A stretch of DNA of 64,000 nt from assembly GCA_028023455.1 (NCBI GenBank), contig JAQFVV010000073.1:1-64000 (forward strand), in the 5' to 3' direction. The notes beneath the pieces are model-generated. The model did no database searches. It was not told the origin of the DNA and saw nothing but the letters and a program-made list of their open reading frames with translations. Numbering within the stretch: the first letter of the stretch is position 1; the number at the start of each line of letters is the position of its first letter. The position numbers and the translations under genes were made by a program. The DNA comes from Epiperipatus broadwayi (Eukaryota > Onychophora > Udeonychophora > Euonychophora > Peripatidae). This document shows, one piece after another, positions 53,073-64,000 of this stretch.

Positions 53073-53637
53073 TCTCATTTCACATACATATATATTATTT
53101 AATTAAGAAAAAAAATTCTTTTATATATATAGATTTATGTGTGTATTTATTATTATATAGTTTATAAATAGTTAATAAATAAGCAGTTGTAAAGAGAGAA
53201 GGTAATGAGAAACAATATTTAATATAGGGATTTATTATATTTTCATTAAATAATGTGTTGAAATTATTTAGCTATATTCTTATTAAATAAAGCAGATCAG
53301 AAAGAAAGTGTGAAGTAAAGTGATCAAGATTAGTAGATTAGGATATGAAAATGTACACGTGTGAGTATAGATATTTTAAACATAAAACATTTTTACACAA
53401 ATCTTTAATGACTAAGATTGCAAGCTTTGTTGTTTTTGTATTATCTAGATTGTAGATATCTAGAGAGGGAAGTGATGCTTGGATGGAATAAATGTAACAA
53501 TTAATCCTAAGTTTTTATTAATTGCGACAGACCATCAAACTTGTGAAGCTTTGATCTTTATCTCAAGATAAGATTTCCAGGTGGTCCTTTTCTTTGATCA
53601 AAGATTCGCAATATAAACGAATGAAACAATATTTAGA
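53073..53637. other. AT-rich noncoding sequence
   Basis: No gene or repeat recognised. Confidence 0.5.
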
Positions 53638-53770
53638 GGTTCAGTTTTTTTTTTTTCAATATTATTAAAGAAGAGATGTAAGCTCAGTTTTTTTTCAATT
53701 TTATTAAAGAAGAGATGTGGTGATTCAGTTTTTCATTATTATTAGACAGAGATGTAATGATTGAGTTCGT
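53638..53770 (+). repeat. Short tandem repeat, about 45-bp period, three units
   Basis: Each unit is TTCAGTTTTT, an ATTATTA or TTTTATTA segment, then AAGAAGAGATGTR. Poly-T length varies between units. Confidence 0.65.
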
Positions 53771-54357
53771 GAAAACCAAAGGAAATGGGCAGTTTTCATT
53801 TTTTTTAAAGAGTGTGAGCGATTGATTTTTTTTTCTTTTTTAAAAAATTGAGGAAAGAGAAAAATGACTCTTGTTTTAAAGTCAGTATAGATGAAGATGT
53901 GCATATATATAAGTAATTCCCAGCAAGATTAAGATAAAGAAAGGGAACAAAATTGAATTTCTTGGAAGAAGTTATTGACAATTATATAAAATGATATTAA
54001 TATATTTTGCTGTGTATAATACAATGAATTTGCCTTGCTAAAGCCACTTCTTCTGCTTCTTGAAATCTGACATCTATGGGTTAACTCACTGATCTATCCG
54101 TGGACTTATACCAAAAGTCCTTTATAACCAACAGAATGATCGAGTTTAAAGCCAACCACACAAGCTATTTGAAATGCTTCTTTTCTGGCTCCTGGCCTAT
54201 TATGGGTTCATTGCCTTGGAATGGAGGGAGAAGGGGAAAGAAGAGAAAAGAAAAAGGAAATTGTATAAAAGCCTTATAACTAGGTTTGATTAAGCTATGA
54301 ATCATTTTTTTTAAGTTTTACTCACATTCATCTAAAGTGTCTACAATGATTTTTTTT
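53771..54357. other. AT-rich noncoding sequence
   Basis: No gene recognised; a purine-rich patch occurs near 54220-54260. Confidence 0.45.
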
Positions 54358-54665
54358 TTAAGAATTGGAAACAAGCCAGTCAACCAATTCATCATTATCA
54401 AAAGTATTGGCAATAAATAATTTTAAAATTGTGGAAGCAACAAGCAAGTCAATTAATTCATGTTTATTAGAAGGTACCAACAAGAACTGTTTTTTTTTTA
54501 AATGGTAGAGGCAAGCCAGTCAACGAATTCAGCGTTATCAAAAGTATCAACAATAAATAATTTTAAAATTGTGGAAATAAGCAAGTCCATTAATTCATGT
54601 TTATCTTAAAAGTATCTGCAAGAACTTTTCCTTTTTTTTTAAATGGTGCAACCAGCCAGTTGAAG
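54358..54665 (+). repeat. 140-bp dimeric tandem repeat
   Basis: AGCCAGTCAAC-type starts at 54373, 54513 and, diverged, 54653 give a 140-bp period. Within each unit two halves of about 70 bp resemble each other (AAGCCAGTCAACCAATTCAT against AAGCAAGTCAATTAATTCAT), so the unit is itself a diverged dimer. Confidence 0.8.
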
Positions 54666-55639
54666 CTAGGTTAAGCGAGCAGTCGGAAAATTCAAACCTG
54701 AGACGATCATGGGAAGTGAAAGTAATTGGGTAACTTTGAACTTTCATTAACAAATCTTTTATTCTTACTTAATAAAAGTAAACTTTAATTTATAGAATCA
54801 AAGCATTTTTTTTCTTTTGATACAGAAACATTAAGGGCTTGTTTATCGATGGTTATTCTCAATATCACATAACATAACACAAACACAGTTTAAATCTTCA
54901 AACTTAAATTTTCATTATTTTTTTTATTATATTGTAATACTAAAATGTTTTTTTTTTATTGTTCTTTATTGATTGTGATAATAAGCAACCCAGCTGAATA
55001 TGCTTTATAATGTTTTTATTTATTTATTTATTTTTATTTTTGCATATTAGACTGGATATCATTTATTTTATTACTCAGGGTTGCAATAATATTTTTATAT
55101 ATGATTTATGTATGAATCCATCATATAGGGGTATACATTTTAAACATATATGTTAACATTACTGAATGTGTGCGTGTATAACTGCTTAAACAAACATGTC
55201 AAAAGAATAGGTTATGCATAATTAGTTTAAGTATAGGAAATTGTAGAGCAAGGCTTACATCAGAATGAAAGTGAAAAACACACACATTACATATGAAATT
55301 TATTTTTATGATATGTAATAAATAAGGAAAGTCTTAAGTAAGCATTTATAGAATATTTTTTTCTAATATCAATTTTAAGCCAGCTTATTTTAAAATATCC
55401 AAAATGATAAACTTGTATATTAAATTTATTTGGGTATGCATATATAAAATTTTGTATTAATTCTATATTTAATTAATATAATAATAGAGTCAATTGTACA
55501 GTTATTAATTTGATTTTAAAGAAAGAAAGAAGAATAGTATTAATAAAATATAATTATATATCTTAATTGGTTTCCGAGTTCTTATTAAAAATATTGTTGT
55601 ATTTTTCTTGTCTTGATTCTATCATTTAAATGATCATCA
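54666..55639. other. AT-rich noncoding sequence
   Basis: A small GC-richer stretch at 54660-54720 lacks recognisable features. No gene recognised. Confidence 0.45.
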
Positions 55640-55712
55640 TCATCGCTCGCAGATATTAAGAATCATCAGCACTCGCAAAGATTAAGCAAGCCTCGCAAAA
55701 TGTTAAGTAAGC
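55640..55712 (+). repeat. Short tandem repeat, about 27-bp period
   Basis: Three units share CTCGCARA, TTAAG and a variable CATCA-containing spacer. Isolated ATCATCATC motifs recur downstream to 56260. Confidence 0.5.
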
Positions 55713-58700
55713 TAGAATGTTGATTTACATTTAAGTATTTAAGGATTATGCTTGATAATAACCAAGTTTTAATAATTATAGGATAATAATAGAAAGCTAA
55801 AATTATGTTATGCCCATGAGTTTTGATCATCCTCATCAAAGATGGATATTATATTATTGATTAAAACACCGTTTAAACACAGTACGGTACATGAGTTATG
55901 ATCACCATCATCATTAAATAAATTATAATCATTAAATTTAATGTTTAACATAATTAATATATATATATAAATAGGGGTTATAGAAAGTTGAATATCATGT
56001 GGGGAGATGCATGATGATCAGTCATCAGCACTGGTATTATTGACTCCTAGTTTTAACTATAAAAATATTTTAGTAAATAACCATAAACATATATAAATGC
56101 TAGTGAATATTATGTTTAAATCCCCGTTTGACATAGGATGATTTTAAAAAGTGCCTATGAGTTTATAAAGATAAATTTATTGTTGTGAGTTCATTATAAA
56201 GCTATGGCTGATATCATCATCATCATCATTATCATAATCAGTATTATCATCTTTATATTATGATAAATAATTAAGTTAAGTAAATAGTTTCATGGCCATC
56301 CACTTAGGTAAAGGTCTTCACTATGTTTATTTGGAAGCCATTAATAAGAGTATTTTTTTTGCATCTGTTCATCAATATACTTCAAATGAGCTAGTAATAT
56401 TTATAATAGTCTTTAATATAAAAAGTTTTGTGATATTGGGATCTTATGATTTTATTGACATAGATAAAATATAAGAGTGTCATTTTTTTTTGTTCATTAG
56501 TCATCCAAGTCATGTGTAATAAAAATGTACCGAATGAGTTTGAACTCAGTACACTCTAAACAGATATTTATCTAGATTTAGAACAATCTAGTGGCGCTCG
56601 TGGAAAACACATGTCCTCAGCTAACTGAATAAAAGTGATCCCATCCCTTTTCCAATTTATTAACTTTATATAATATGTTATATAAGTTGTCATGAATAGC
56701 ACCAGTGTGTGCGTATGACCATGAATGGTCTTATATATTTGGAAAGAAGAATAGGAAGGATTCTTTGTTAAAAGAACCTAGTATTGGAGATAAGCGAAAT
56801 GCACTCCAGGGATTCACAGTAATTTTTATTCAGTTGCTATATCGAATATTTGTTTATCTGATGACAATGGCCAGTATGTTTTATTGTTCAAATGACTCCC
56901 CAATATCGAAATATTTTAAATCTTTGATGATAATAGTTTTAATTTTCATTTTGTTATTTTTACGTGTTGAGAAATAAGATAATTTATTTATTTCATTATT
57001 AGCGTGACAGAATTAATGTTTATGATAGTTGCAAACAGGCTATAATGTTATATTTAGTTAGATATGAATAGACACCCAAATAGAGCATGATATGCATATG
57101 TTCTTATTTATATGTTAGCGTCATCCTTATTTAATTATAAATTGTATTTTAGCTAACACAGTAAATGCATTTCTCATTTAATTTTACTTGGTTACAAATG
57201 ATGAACCGCTGGAGCATATCATATATCCTGTTTAGTGTTTAGTTTTTGTTTTCAATTATAGCAACTATCATTTTATCATTCATCAATATATTTGTAATCG
57301 GTTATAAAGTAACAGCCTTTTATCAATCTTTTTATCAGTTCATCTTGATATATTTATTTACTATTACAAATGGGTTTTTCTTCATTCTGTTACAATATAT
57401 ATATATATATATGAGTATGCTTAGTTAAATTGCACAATAAAAAAAGAACTTTCATAGGATCATATACACACATCTATTTAACTGTTATATGCATAACTTT
57501 TAAGTCTGTACACAATTTTCTTTTTAAATCTTAAATCATTTCTTTATAATTTTCTAAGACATTAAAATAGAAAACATTTTAACTAATATTTTTCTTTATT
57601 CCTTTTCCTTTTTTAATATCAAAACTGGACATTTTAAGAAAGTTTAACTTTTCCTTTAATTAATTATTCTTCAAATCACTTAGATAAAAAAGAAATCCCT
57701 TCTTTTATTGTAAGTTAAACTGACTGCCATTTTTTGTTTGCTTTCTTAAAAATTTTTTTTTTATTGCATCAAAATCCTTGTATAAAAGAAATAATATAAA
57801 CAACTATATACATAAATACATTTACAAATAAAATATTTTTATAAAATGAAATTTTACCAATGAGCAATACTTTTCATAATCGTTTTTAATATATATATAT
57901 AAAGTAAATCTCAGTTCAGCTAGAGAATTTCTGATATAGTTTGAGTTAAGCATAGAGATTCTTAACTCTTTGATCCCAGACATATATAAATATGTAGTTG
58001 ATTTGATAGCAGTTTTTCTTAATAGTTTTTTTTCTTTTTCATCTTGAGAAAATGGCAAAACTTCAGGCTATATATAACTAAAATAATGTTCATTTTTACA
58101 TTCCATTAGAATCACTATAAGAAAATTTTAAATTGAACATTTTCTTTAGATCATATTTTGATATTGCGTTCATTTGGTGGAAGTTTGACTGTTTTTTCTG
58201 AAGTTTAGATAAATTTCTAAAATTTAAAGTTTACTTCATAGTTCTCCTCAGGAAATTTGGTGAAAATGAAACTTTTTCTTTTATTCTTCCATATAGTATA
58301 GGTGGCTATTATGATAGCTTTTTACATTCACCATTAAATAAAGCTGGTATACTTTTTTGAGATCACATATTTACTCACCGGAACAATCTCGAACTCTACT
58401 GACACATTTTGCTTATTTAAACTTTATTTGTACCTTTTAACTAAATGCTTTCTTTATCTGGGTTTTTTAAAGAATTTTAATATCCCTGGGATTAGCTTGT
58501 ATTTGCCCAATTAATCTAATAACCCCATAAATACAAATAAGAATAAAAGATTTTTCTAATTTTTTAATTAAATCAAAATTATAAAAAAAAAAACAAAAAA
58601 CATCTCTTTCATTTAATCCTAAGTAATTGTAGAATTAAAATTTAAACAAAACTATCTTTTCATTAAGAAGTAAGTAAATTAGTTTATTAATATTTAATTT

Positions 58701-59436
58701 TTGGCTTAACAGTTTATTGAATTTTTTTTTTTACTGAGATATATTATAAAGTAATTCCTTTGCTTAGATTATTTTTATACAATTATAAATTTAACCTTAA
58801 TAACAGTAATTAATATCTCAAAATAACTCATAAAATCTAGAAATAGACCTTTAAATAAATAAATAAAAACTTTTAGTACTTCTCTTCTTTTAAACATTTA
58901 ATAAATAAAATGAAATATATTTTCTTTTTGTTTAAATGTTAATTGAATATAATAAAATGTATTTTATCTTTTTATTCCTTTTAAAGTCAATGTCCATTCT
59001 AAATATTTTTCATTTACACACACATATAAATAATCATTAAAAACCAGTCAACATTTAGACAATCTTAATATCAATAACAATCAACAATCTCAAACTGTTG
59101 TCAAGGCAACCTCCTTTAAACAATAAAGGTGGAATATACTTATAAATGTATATTAACCTATTGTTTAATATTTAAACTACTGACTTAACAGCTATATCCT
59201 AGTCTGTCTTGACTCTATTCTAAAAAAGTAAATGCATTTTAAGCCCATTTTGCTATTTCTTCCTACTCCAATTGAAAATAATAATTAATTACTCTAATCT
59301 TTATATATAGGTATCTCAAAATTCTTGTCATTAATATGTATTTTCTTAAATGGGTAAAGTAGCTTTAAACATAAATTTTACAAATCAGAAAAAATTATAT
59401 TATTTGAAACTTCATTCAAACTAATAAATGTTATTC
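55713..59436. other. AT-rich noncoding sequence
   Basis: No gene recognised. Frames of 60-90 codons at 56292, 56705, 57246 and 57822 have the Ile/Phe/Lys/Tyr-rich composition expected by chance. A CAT triplet run is present near 56212-56230. Confidence 0.45.
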
Positions 59437-60630
59437 CATCTGTTGCAGAATGAAAGTCTTTCCAAATATAACCCAGTTACTCTGAACCCTATTCCAATAA
59501 AATTCCTTATTTTATCCAGTCACTTTACATGTGATATCATTTTGGGTCTTTTAAATCTCATCATCTAATTTAAAACTTCAACTTTACACATATCATCTCT
59601 TTTAGAGATATGCTTAACCCAGTTTTATTTTAATGTCTTAATTATTCCAATAATGTTAGTCATATCTGTATGTTCTTATATTCATGTATTTCACTTGAAG
59701 TCTCTTCTTGTTACTTCTAATATAATTTTTTCCATATAATATAGACTAGTCAAAGTTAATTGTACTGCACTTCTCTTAAATGTCAAAGTCTCACATTTAT
59801 AACTAAGGACTGGTAAAAAACACTCCATAGACATTTTCTTTTAATATTAAGTTATTACTATCAAAATGCTCCATCCAAGTTTAATTATATGATTAATTTC
59901 ATCCATTCAGTTTCTAACTATATTAATAATTTAACCAAGGCATTTATAGTTGATAACTTTTTCTAATTTATTATTATCAATCTTTGTTTTCTTCTGAAAA
60001 AAATCCAGTTAATATTATTTTATCTTTAATCCTACATTTTTATTTTCATCTGATAACTGCTTCATCATTGCCTAAAATTCTGAAGCATTATTTTCAAAGC
60101 AACCACATCATTTGCAAAATCTTGATGATTTTAATAATCTTCATTTACTTCTGCTTTCTTAGCTTCTCATCACAAACCACACATTACTTCTTGTAAAACT
60201 GCAGTAAAAAGTTATGTAAATATAGAATCACTCTGTCATACATCTTTCTCAATGTTAATGTTATTTTAGTATTACCATGTAATTTAATCATTGATATAGC
60301 ATTTTGATAAATATTCTTCTTCAGAACATGACAGTATTTTCAAACTATATCTTGATGATATAATGCTTTAAGCAGTTTAGAAATGCTTATAAAATCTAAA
60401 GGCTCTTCATAATATACAAATATAAAACTTAATAGAAATTTATATTCATTAGACCTTGCTATAATCTTTCTTAATACTTGAATGTGATTAATTAGAATTT
60501 AAAGTTTGCTATAGTAGAATTGTAATTATCTTGATAAAGTTTTACGTAAGACTGATGGAAAACAGATAGATCAGTATTTTTCAATATCTTCTTTATCACC
60601 TTTTAAAAATGCTTTTATTGAAGTAGGAAA
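59437..60630 (-). mobile_element. RTE-type LINE, highly decayed copy 4
   Basis: The minus strand follows the other RTE copies in order from the 3' end (CTGTTGCAGAATGAAAG, matching the CTGCAGGATGAAGG of copy 3 in plus orientation) through the C-terminal block, the FADD region, motif B and the KKGDKEDI segment near 60590. Substitutions and indels are dense and no long open frame survives. The terminal TGATGA tail is not visible. It is clearly the oldest copy in the window. Confidence 0.8.
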
Positions 60631-63601
60631 ACCAGTTTGTTTGTTAACTTTTGATCTTTTTTAACTTAAAATGAAATTTTTAAATCAAGATTTAATATAT
60701 TTAAATTTTATAAAATTGCTGGAAAATTGGTATATAAGTAAGATACACAACCCTAATCCATTTGAATCACATCTTTTCAGTATGGCAACTAGTTTGATAA
60801 ATATGGAATGGAGGGTGGGAAAAAATTAAAAATATTCAATACTTTCATGTATCATAGTTAATGATTATTTTTAGAACTTCGATTTGTTTTAAATAATAAT
60901 TGTGAAAAGGTGTATGAATATATTTTTTTCAATTTAATATTTGTTAACCATTTTAAACTATTAAGGTTTGTATAATATTTAGTATGTGTACATAATTATA
61001 TATGTATAATAAATCAGTAACTATGTTTTCTATTTAAAATTGTTTGATAGTTTTTATTTAATTTTAAAATAATTGTTTTTAAAAAAAAACTAAAGTAAAA
61101 AACTCACATTATTTAAAATGATCACAAAAGGTTAAAAAAGAGAACATATGATAACAATGAAGGCAAATTTTCTTTTCCAGCATTTTTTTTAAAACAACTT
61201 TTAAAATTATCTATTTGTAAAAACATTCTAATTTAAAAGTTTTAAACTTTTGAAAGATTTTAATTTTGAAAGTTTTGATTGCATTCCTGGTTCCTTTATT
61301 TTTGATTATAATCTATTTTTAATTTATTTTTAAAAACAAAAATTGAGAGTTAATTTTGCATTTATTTTTTAAAAATTAATTTTGAATAAGATAAAAGCCT
61401 TGATAATATTTTTTAATTACAATTAAGTCTGAGATAGATTTACCCTGAACAAAAACTTCTAATTAAAGATGATGTGGGAGATAAGAGTGACAGAAATAGC
61501 CCTGGGATTTTGGATTATTTGGCTTCTCATTTTTATATTCAGCTCAAAATGAGTATTGCTTCAGCTTTTAGTGTGCTGCCAGTGATGTCTATTCTAATTG
61601 TCATGCTGCCTTAAATTTCAAAAATTGCTGTCCATGTCTGGTAACTGCTGATCAGAAGTACTGCTGAAATCTACTTACTGGCTTCTAGATGCTAAATAGT
61701 TATCCTATCTGCTGAATGCTAAAATTACATTTCATGAGGAATCTTTTCCACAACATGCAGTGCTAAATCAACTCAAAGATGGACACCAGATACTGAGTTG
61801 TTCCTTCAAGATGTCATAAAAGCCTAAACTAAAACTGATCCAAAGTTTGCTCCATACACAATACCAAAGAGGTAGAAATCAAAAGCCTTCTTGATGATCT
61901 CGAATTAGAAAGAACTTTGTGCCCCCCAATGGAGGAAATCCAATGGACTTTACATTAGACTTTGAGGTAAAAGATTTTTATATTCTAACCAGGGTTTAAA
62001 TTTCTGTTAAAGTCTCAGCTTAATTTTAAAATAATCCTGAATTGATTATAAATTTTGAATATTCCTTTAATACCTTTTTTATTATTTTACATATTTTTTT
62101 ATTATAGTGTATATTGGAATTTTACTTCTAAGATTCCATATTTTAAATTTTTTTTGTCCAAAAGTGTATTGTGAGTTTAGATTTTATAATTATTGTTTCT
62201 CTTTTGATATTACTAACCCTTGATAAATGTTTTGGCAGCCATTTGTAATTTTATTTTAACTCCTCTGTCCTGTATCCTTCATTATAATTAATTTAGTCAA
62301 TTATGGTTTGCATTTCTTGCAGACCATAAATTTTTTGGCTGGCAGTTTTTGAATCTATTGTTGTTTTTTCTACATCAGACATTTTGTTTTCTTCTATTTA
62401 AGATTATACAAAATCATAATCTTTTCTTGTTCTATTTTATTTTCTTGTATTGGAGTTAACCTTGATAATATTGAACATGATTATTATTAGCTGTTCTGCA
62501 GACATGTTTCTTGGTCCCAATGTTGCTTTTCTGGACCAATAAAAGCTCACCTGTGCTGTTTTGTTGTACTCTCTACAAGACATCTTTTGTTTTGCAATTT
62601 CTAAATAGGAAAGCTGAAATTAGTTTTTATAAATTGCTGGTAAGAAGATATTATAAATCTCCTTTTTAAACCTTAGGTGAGAAATGTACAAGTCTGTCCA
62701 GGTGTTTAATGTTATAATACCTATGTACACTCTCTAATAAATATGCTAGAAAAATCTGAGCCAAACCTTATACTTTTGTTTGCTTGTGTTTCCATTTTTA
62801 TTTTGAATTTAATAAATTATGAAGTTATTTAAAATATTCATAGCGGTAAATTATGAAGTTATTTAAAATTATTTAGGCTGACATTTATCTCCATATTTTT
62901 TTCTAAATTGTTCTCTGCAATGTTAAAGATCTCTTCTCTCCATGGGTCTAGCTGGTAGCATTCATTCATCATCAATATCAACTTTTAATCACCATAATTT
63001 AAATTTTCTAGGTTGTTAGTGATGTAGTTGTTATCTTGGTGATCAAAAGTAGATAGAAGTGACCGGTACAATAAATATTAAAATTTTAACACTGCCAATG
63101 TAGGGCTTTGAATTTAAAACCCATGTGATATTTTGTTCAGAGAATTGAGAAATATTTTAGATGTGGGAGACAAGATTTAGTATTGGGGATCATTTTGTGC
63201 TAGTTGGTATGTATTGTTGGAATAGTTCCAAGTAGAGAGTTCATCTTTTTTAAATGAGAAATAAAGAAACAGCTAAATAGCATTTTCTTTTGGAGTTAAT
63301 TTTGAACTTAAGAGAGTGTTAAATAACTAAATATTGAGAAGTTAATTTTTTGTGTTGCAAAACTAAGAATAAGAGTTAAGCAATATAAAAATGATGGAAT
63401 TAGTCATATTTGCAAAAATGGAAGCCAGTGTAGAAATTGATGGTGGTGTGTGTTATAAAGTACTGTTTCTTTAAAAATCTCCAAATAGTAGAAAATGGAA
63501 AAAAGAGAGTGAGACACATATGATGATGATGATAATGGACATGAAACAAAGTTAGATGGATATAATAAAAACTGAGATAAAAGAAATGTGACAAGAAATA
63601 A
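60631..63601. other. AT-rich noncoding sequence, possible decayed coding remnant
   Basis: Most of this shows nothing recognisable. The interval 61440-61960 is slightly less AT-rich. On the minus strand at 62293-62382 a 29-codon frame begins with ATG (MSDVEKTTIDS) and ends at a stop; reading on past the stop gives further hydrophilic sequence (NYNEGYRTEELK), which may be a decayed element protein. Confidence 0.35.
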
Positions 63602-63616
63602 AACAGTCAACAGGCA

Positions 63617-64000
63617 ATGAAGGAAGAAAATAGAGCAATGTTGGAGGAGTTTATAGCTGAAATAATAAAGCAATTGAAAGGAATGAGACAAAAAGTAATG
63701 GAAAAAAATGAGAAAAATCAAGAAACTATAGAAACCATAGAAAAAAATCTGAGTAAAAAAATTCAGGGAGGTGAGATAGTAAAAGGTATGAATAAAATGA
63801 GAGATGAATTAAAACTAAATAATGTTAAAATAGATAAGGTGGATATAAAGATAGAAATAAGAAGAGGTTTGATAGTGATAGATAGTCTGGTGGAAAATTT
63901 AGAAAAGACAAATCAAGAGATAGAAGGAAGATATAAGTTAAAGACAGAAAATATTGTAAAAGAGTTTTTACAAAAGACTAAAAATGAGTTGACTAAAGTA
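63617..64000 (+). CDS. Partial charged coiled-coil-like frame, open at the window edge
   Basis: From ATG at 63617 the frame is open for 128 codons to the last base of the window, with a stop 18 bases upstream (63599). The product is rich in Lys, Glu, Ile and Asn and poor in aromatic residues, with heptad-like spacing of Leu, Ile, Met and Val (for example FIAEIIKQLKGMRQKV and IEKNLSKKI), so a long coiled coil is likely. In a neighbouring frame just upstream (63570-63600) similar residues occur (IKTEIKEM, EIKQ), suggesting a frameshifted continuation. A coiled-coil ORF of a LINE is my preferred reading, but a host exon is possible; no family was recognised. Confidence 0.4.
   Translation, partial: MKEENRAMLEEFIAEIIKQLKGMRQKVMEKNEKNQETIETIEKNLSKKIQGGEIVKGMNKMRDELKLNNVKIDKVDIKIEIRRGLIVIDSLVENLEKTNQEIEGRYKLKTENIVKEFLQKTKNELTKV

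Noticed and set aside
56705-56977. 90-codon frame with a possible membrane segment
   Set aside because: No recognisable motif; it lies in unremarkable AT-rich sequence and begins at a non-ATG codon.
57822-58058. Minus-strand 78-codon frame
   Set aside because: No motif or repeat support, and the length is within what chance allows here.
63400-63721. Two minus-strand Phe/His/Leu-rich frames
   Set aside because: They are antisense to the purine-rich stretch that carries the plus-strand coiled-coil frame.

Overview
This is a strongly AT-rich, animal-type intergenic window with no recognisable host protein-coding gene, rRNA or intact tRNA. What can be read is almost entirely repeat content: two near-identical Penelope-like retroelement copies, at least four decayed RTE-type LINE copies, several foldback or TIR-bounded non-autonomous elements, tRNA-related SINE debris, a 405-bp tandem array, shorter minisatellites and very long simple repeats. 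The mix of RTE and GIY-YIG Penelope elements, low GC and abundant TA, ATT and TCTA microsatellites fits a large invertebrate genome. I favour a mollusc, probably a cephalopod such as an octopus, but that is inference from repeat style and not from a marker gene.

Layout. 1-5300: AT-rich sequence with a tRNA-related SINE fragment, copy A of a dispersed repeat (1027-1395), a foldback element (2473-2955) and a 1.73-kb TIR element with an 8-bp target-site duplication (3543-5271). 5300-15680: mostly noncoding, with long TA tracts, a possible LTR edge near 5951, a 75-bp tandem duplication, a second foldback copy (12354-12569) and copy C of the dispersed repeat (13305-13560). 15680-18840: two Penelope-like copies facing head to head as a near-perfect inverted repeat, flanked by a 21-bp direct repeat and by older inverted arms. 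18840-26000: a tRNA-like SINE head, a foldback with a hammerhead-like core, two RTE copies, a MITE with 40-bp perfect TIRs and copy B of the dispersed repeat. 26700-29000: long ATT and AAT arrays, then a possible decayed antisense LINE.

30356-32448: four exact-period 405-bp units plus an inverted unit. 36689-37753: third foldback copy and a TCTA array of about 540 bp. 40849-43400: the RTE copy that retains endonuclease sequence, abutting a diverged solitary relative of the 405-bp unit. 43800-45900: a possible TATA promoter and first exon, followed by 142-, 163- and 172-bp period minisatellites. 46000-59400: mainly unremarkable AT-rich sequence with local minisatellites. 59437-60630: the oldest RTE copy. 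63617-64000: an open, charged, coiled-coil-like reading frame that runs off the window edge.

No set of genes here works together as a host pathway. The functional logic is that of mobile elements: reverse transcriptase and endonuclease relics of autonomous elements, and many non-autonomous elements recognisable by their ends. I did not find a convincing new biological system. The most unusual structures are the nearly identical inverted Penelope pair, the dispersed element turned into a 405-bp satellite, and the 1.73-kb TIR element.
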